Shown in pieces: positions 6,293-7,932 of a stretch of DNA of 7,932 nt. This DNA is from Verrucomicrobiota bacterium (GTDB lineage Bacteria; Verrucomicrobiota; Verrucomicrobiia; Chthoniobacterales; UBA10450), in contig QHRC01000198.1 of NCBI GenBank assembly GCA_003219995.1, positions 3,658 to 11,589 on the forward strand, in the 5' to 3' direction. Both the position numbers and the translations under genes were made by a program. The notes under the pieces were generated by a model, which did not search any database, was not told the origin of the DNA, and saw nothing but the letters and a program-made list of their open reading frames with translations. Each line of letters opens with the position of its first letter. Position 1 is the stretch's first letter.

Positions 6293-7545
6293 GCCCCGCG
6301 CACAGGTTTGCGGAGTTTTTCGGGCTCAAACGCAACCTTGTCGTTCTGCTCGTGGCCATTTTCGTGATTGGTGCGGGCGAGGAACTCTGGATGCGTTTCG
6401 TGCCGAAGTATCTGCAAGCGCTTGGCGCGAGCGTTTTTGTCATCGGACTTTACGATGCGTTGCGCACGCTGCTCGGCGCGGTTTACGCTTATCCGGGCGG
6501 CGTGCTGGTCGATCTTTGGGGACATCGGCGCGCGTTTCTCGTCTTCAACCTCGTTTCAATTCTCGGCTACGCCCTGGTGCTATTCATTCCGCATTGGGGC
6601 GCGGTGATCGCGGGAATGTTTCTCTTTCTGTCCTGGACCTGTTTTTCGCTGCCCGCGACTTTTTCACTGGTCGGCGCCACCTTGGCCGCGAATCGCTATT
6701 CGATGGGCGTCGGCATCCAATCGGTAATCAAACGGCTACCGATCATGATCGCACCAATTTTCGGCGGAATATTGATCGATCGCTTAGGAATCATCCCCGG
6801 CGTGCGTCTCGCGCTCATCATGTCGATCTTTCTTTCGGGCGTGACGATTTTGGTGCAGCGACAGTTGCGCGATGAGCCGAAGGAGAAAGCGGAAGAAAGC
6901 GAGCGCTGGAATCTTTGGCAAAGTTTGCGCGGGTTCAACGCCCCCATGCGCCGCTTGTTGTTAAGCGACATCCTCATTCGCTTTTGCGAACGGATTCCCT
7001 TCGCCTGGGTCGTGATCTTCGCGATGGATTACATCGGGGCGAGCGGGAAGCAGGTCGGCGTGCTCACCACCGTGGAGATGCTCGCCGCTACCTTGTGCAT
7101 TATTCCGGCGTCGCATTTCGCCGACAAATATGGCCGCGAACCTTTTGTCATTGTGACTTTCATCATGTTCACCCTATTTCCGATCAGCTTGTTGATCTCG
7201 CACGGTTTTCCATCACACAGCTTCGCTCTGCTCGCGGTCGCATTCGCGATTCGCGGTTTCAAGGAATTTGGCGACACGTCGCGCAAAGCGCTCATTATCG
7301 GATACAGCGAATCGGAGCGGCGCGGACAAATGGTTGGGACGTATTATCTGGTGCGCGATTTGATCGTTAGTCCGGGCGCGCTGGTTGGTGCATATCTTTG
7401 GAAATTGGGAGCAGCGCTGAATTTTCTCGGAGCGGCTGCCTTTGGAGTGATTGGAACGATTTTTTATATAAGAACGATCCGGCAAGAGCGACGACTGGCC
7501 CTTCAAGATCTAAAGTCACAGATTTCTCGACTTCGCTCGAAATGA
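6265..7545 (+). CDS. Major facilitator superfamily (MFS) transporter
   Basis: Inner-membrane secondary transporter of 426 residues with a 12-TM pattern in two halves joined by a charged central loop (about 199-228, RQLRDEPKEKAEESERWN). MFS motif A appears between TM2 and TM3 as GGVLVDLWGHRRA (78-90, with G79, D83, G86 and R88), and its pseudo-symmetric copy in the second half as SHFADKYGREP (283-293). Length is typical. ATG 6265 overlaps the ChrB-type gene by 28 bases. A GTG at 6289 (residue 9) would form a GTGA stop/start overlap and is an equally plausible start, since the first eight residues are not conserved-looking and neither start has a Shine-Dalgarno. The last residues (SQISRLRSK) are encoded by what looks like a dispersed repeat. 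The substrate is unknown; the ChrB-type neighbour hints at an oxyanion or metal-stress role, but this is inference only. Confidence 0.92.
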   Translation: MQTPDKQSVSPAHRFAEFFGLKRNLVVLLVAIFVIGAGEELWMRFVPKYLQALGASVFVIGLYDALRTLLGAVYAYPGGVLVDLWGHRRAFLVFNLVSILGYALVLFIPHWGAVIAGMFLFLSWTCFSLPATFSLVGATLAANRYSMGVGIQSVIKRLPIMIAPIFGGILIDRLGIIPGVRLALIMSIFLSGVTILVQRQLRDEPKEKAEESERWNLWQSLRGFNAPMRRLLLSDILIRFCERIPFAWVVIFAMDYIGASGKQVGVLTTVEMLAATLCIIPASHFADKYGREPFVIVTFIMFTLFPISLLISHGFPSHSFALLAVAFAIRGFKEFGDTSRKALIIGYSESERRGQMVGTYYLVRDLIVSPGALVGAYLWKLGAALNFLGAAAFGVIGTIFYIRTIRQERRLALQDLKSQISRLRSK

Positions 7546-7548
7546 CAC
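7521..7548. repeat. Candidate short dispersed repeat overlapping the MFS gene 3' end
   Basis: TTTCTCGACTTCGCTCGAAA (7523-7542) followed by TGACAC looks like a short motif I recall as frequent between genes in several environmental bacterial genomes, especially Acidobacteriota and Verrucomicrobiota. It contains two TCGA tetranucleotides flanking a CTTCGC loop. Here it encodes the last residues of the MFS protein and supplies its TGA stop (7543-7545). Only one copy is present in the window, so its repeat nature rests on memory. Confidence 0.4.
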
Positions 7549-7571
7549 AGGTTGCATGTGACGTTATTATT

Positions 7572-7578
7572 GAAGGAG
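7572..7578 (+). promoter_or_regulatory. Ribosome binding site of the DUF423 gene
   Basis: GAAGGAG ends 4 bases before ATG 7583. It is the best Shine-Dalgarno match in the window and sets the DUF423 start. With 37 bases between the MFS stop and this start, the gene could be co-transcribed with the MFS gene, but it clearly has its own initiation signal. Confidence 0.8.
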
Positions 7579-7582
7579 CCTA

Positions 7583-7932
7583 ATGATATTATTGTCTTTC
7601 ATTCGAATTGCAGCAATTCTCTGCTTTCTAGCCGTTGCACTCGGCGCATTTGGCGCGCATGCACTGAGATCGACAATCGAAAGTCACGGCATGGCCGATG
7701 CCTGGAACAAGGCAGTGCTCTATCATTTCATACACGCCATCGCGCTGCTCGTATTGGCGCGCTACGGCAGCGCAAATCGGGGCGCGTGGTGGCTGCTTTT
7801 CGCCGGTATTTTTCTTTTCAGCGGCAGTTTGTACACGATGGCGCTGACAAATTTGCGCTGGCTCGGCGTGATCACGCCGGTTGGCGGCCTTTGTTTTCTC
7901 GCAGGCTGGGCGTGGCTGGTCATCGCACCCCA
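7583..7932 (+). CDS. DUF423 family small membrane protein, 3' end cut by window edge
   Basis: Inner-membrane protein with 116 codons visible; the family (YgdD-like, DUF423) is usually about 120-130 residues, so only a few residues are missing. Signature features: first TM with ALGAFGAHAL (19-28), W41 and YHFIHAIALLVLA (48-59), LFSGSLYTMAL (78-88) and ITPVGGLCFLAGWAWL (97-112). Four TM segments are apparent (about 6-24, 47-60, 68-87, 94-114). Its function is not established. A strong ribosome binding site lies just upstream. It follows the MFS gene by 37 bases on the same strand, but the family is a widespread housekeeping-type membrane protein, so a functional link to ChrB/MFS is not implied. 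Confidence 0.92.
   Translation, partial: MILLSFIRIAAILCFLAVALGAFGAHALRSTIESHGMADAWNKAVLYHFIHAIALLVLARYGSANRGAWWLLFAGIFLFSGSLYTMALTNLRWLGVITPVGGLCFLAGWAWLVIAP

Noticed and set aside
6231..6875. 214-codon plus-strand open frame inside the MFS gene
   Set aside because: It is a frame shadow of the MFS gene; the MFS frame has TM segments and motif A, while this one is Arg-rich without structure.
1..7932. CRISPR array, tRNA, rRNA, transposase or integrase genes
   Set aside because: No regularly spaced repeats, cloverleaf-like sequence, rRNA blocks or recombinase motifs were seen on either strand.

Overview
The window appears to be a chromosomal stretch from a Gram-negative bacterium. An outer-membrane channel, an inner-membrane RND pump and two periplasmic-type leaders all imply a double-membrane cell. 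The lineage is not certain. Weak or absent Shine-Dalgarno sequences at most starts, moderately high GC, the small PepSY-like secreted protein, a ChrB-type protein and a short 'CTCGACTTCGCTCGAA' dispersed motif would all fit a soil or environmental Verrucomicrobiota or Acidobacteriota genome. This is a low-confidence impression and no sequence search was run.

Left half, minus strand (1-4440): a compact tripartite efflux operon read right to left. It encodes a CzcC/TolC-like outer-membrane factor (4440-3070), a periplasmic adaptor (3073-2006) and an RND inner-membrane permease (from 2009, running off the left edge after 669 codons). Both junctions are ATGA stop/start overlaps, so the three genes are probably co-transcribed and translationally coupled. 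The permease carries the Asp-Asp proton-relay pair in TM4 that is typical of AcrB-like pumps, while the outer-membrane factor looks CzcC-like. The substrate cannot be assigned.

Middle (4412-5024): a small gene graveyard. On the plus strand lies the C-terminal part of an outer-membrane beta-barrel protein of the 'transporter'/Phenol_MetA_deg type, whose 5' part is missing where it meets the divergent efflux operon. Directly behind it, on the minus strand, is a previously hidden, frameshifted remnant of an EamA-type transporter C-terminus. It is recognisably paralogous to the intact EamA gene about 600 bases further on. An intact gene for a small secreted PepSY-like protein follows (5025-5357) and ends in a strong 15-bp hairpin shared with the convergent EamA gene (5848-5423).

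Right half: from a divergent start only 18 bases from the EamA start, the plus strand carries a single-domain ChrB C-terminal (chromate-resistance-type) protein (5867-6292), a 12-TM MFS transporter that overlaps it (6265 or 6289 to 7545), and a DUF423 membrane protein (7583 to beyond the right edge). ChrB plus MFS look like a two-gene unit, possibly an oxyanion or metal-stress efflux module without a ChrA in view. The MFS reading frame ends inside what looks like a dispersed intergenic repeat.

No tRNA, rRNA, CRISPR array, transposase or origin was seen. The most informative non-obvious signals are the two adjacent gene remnants, the ChrB-MFS pairing and the repeat-supplied stop codon.
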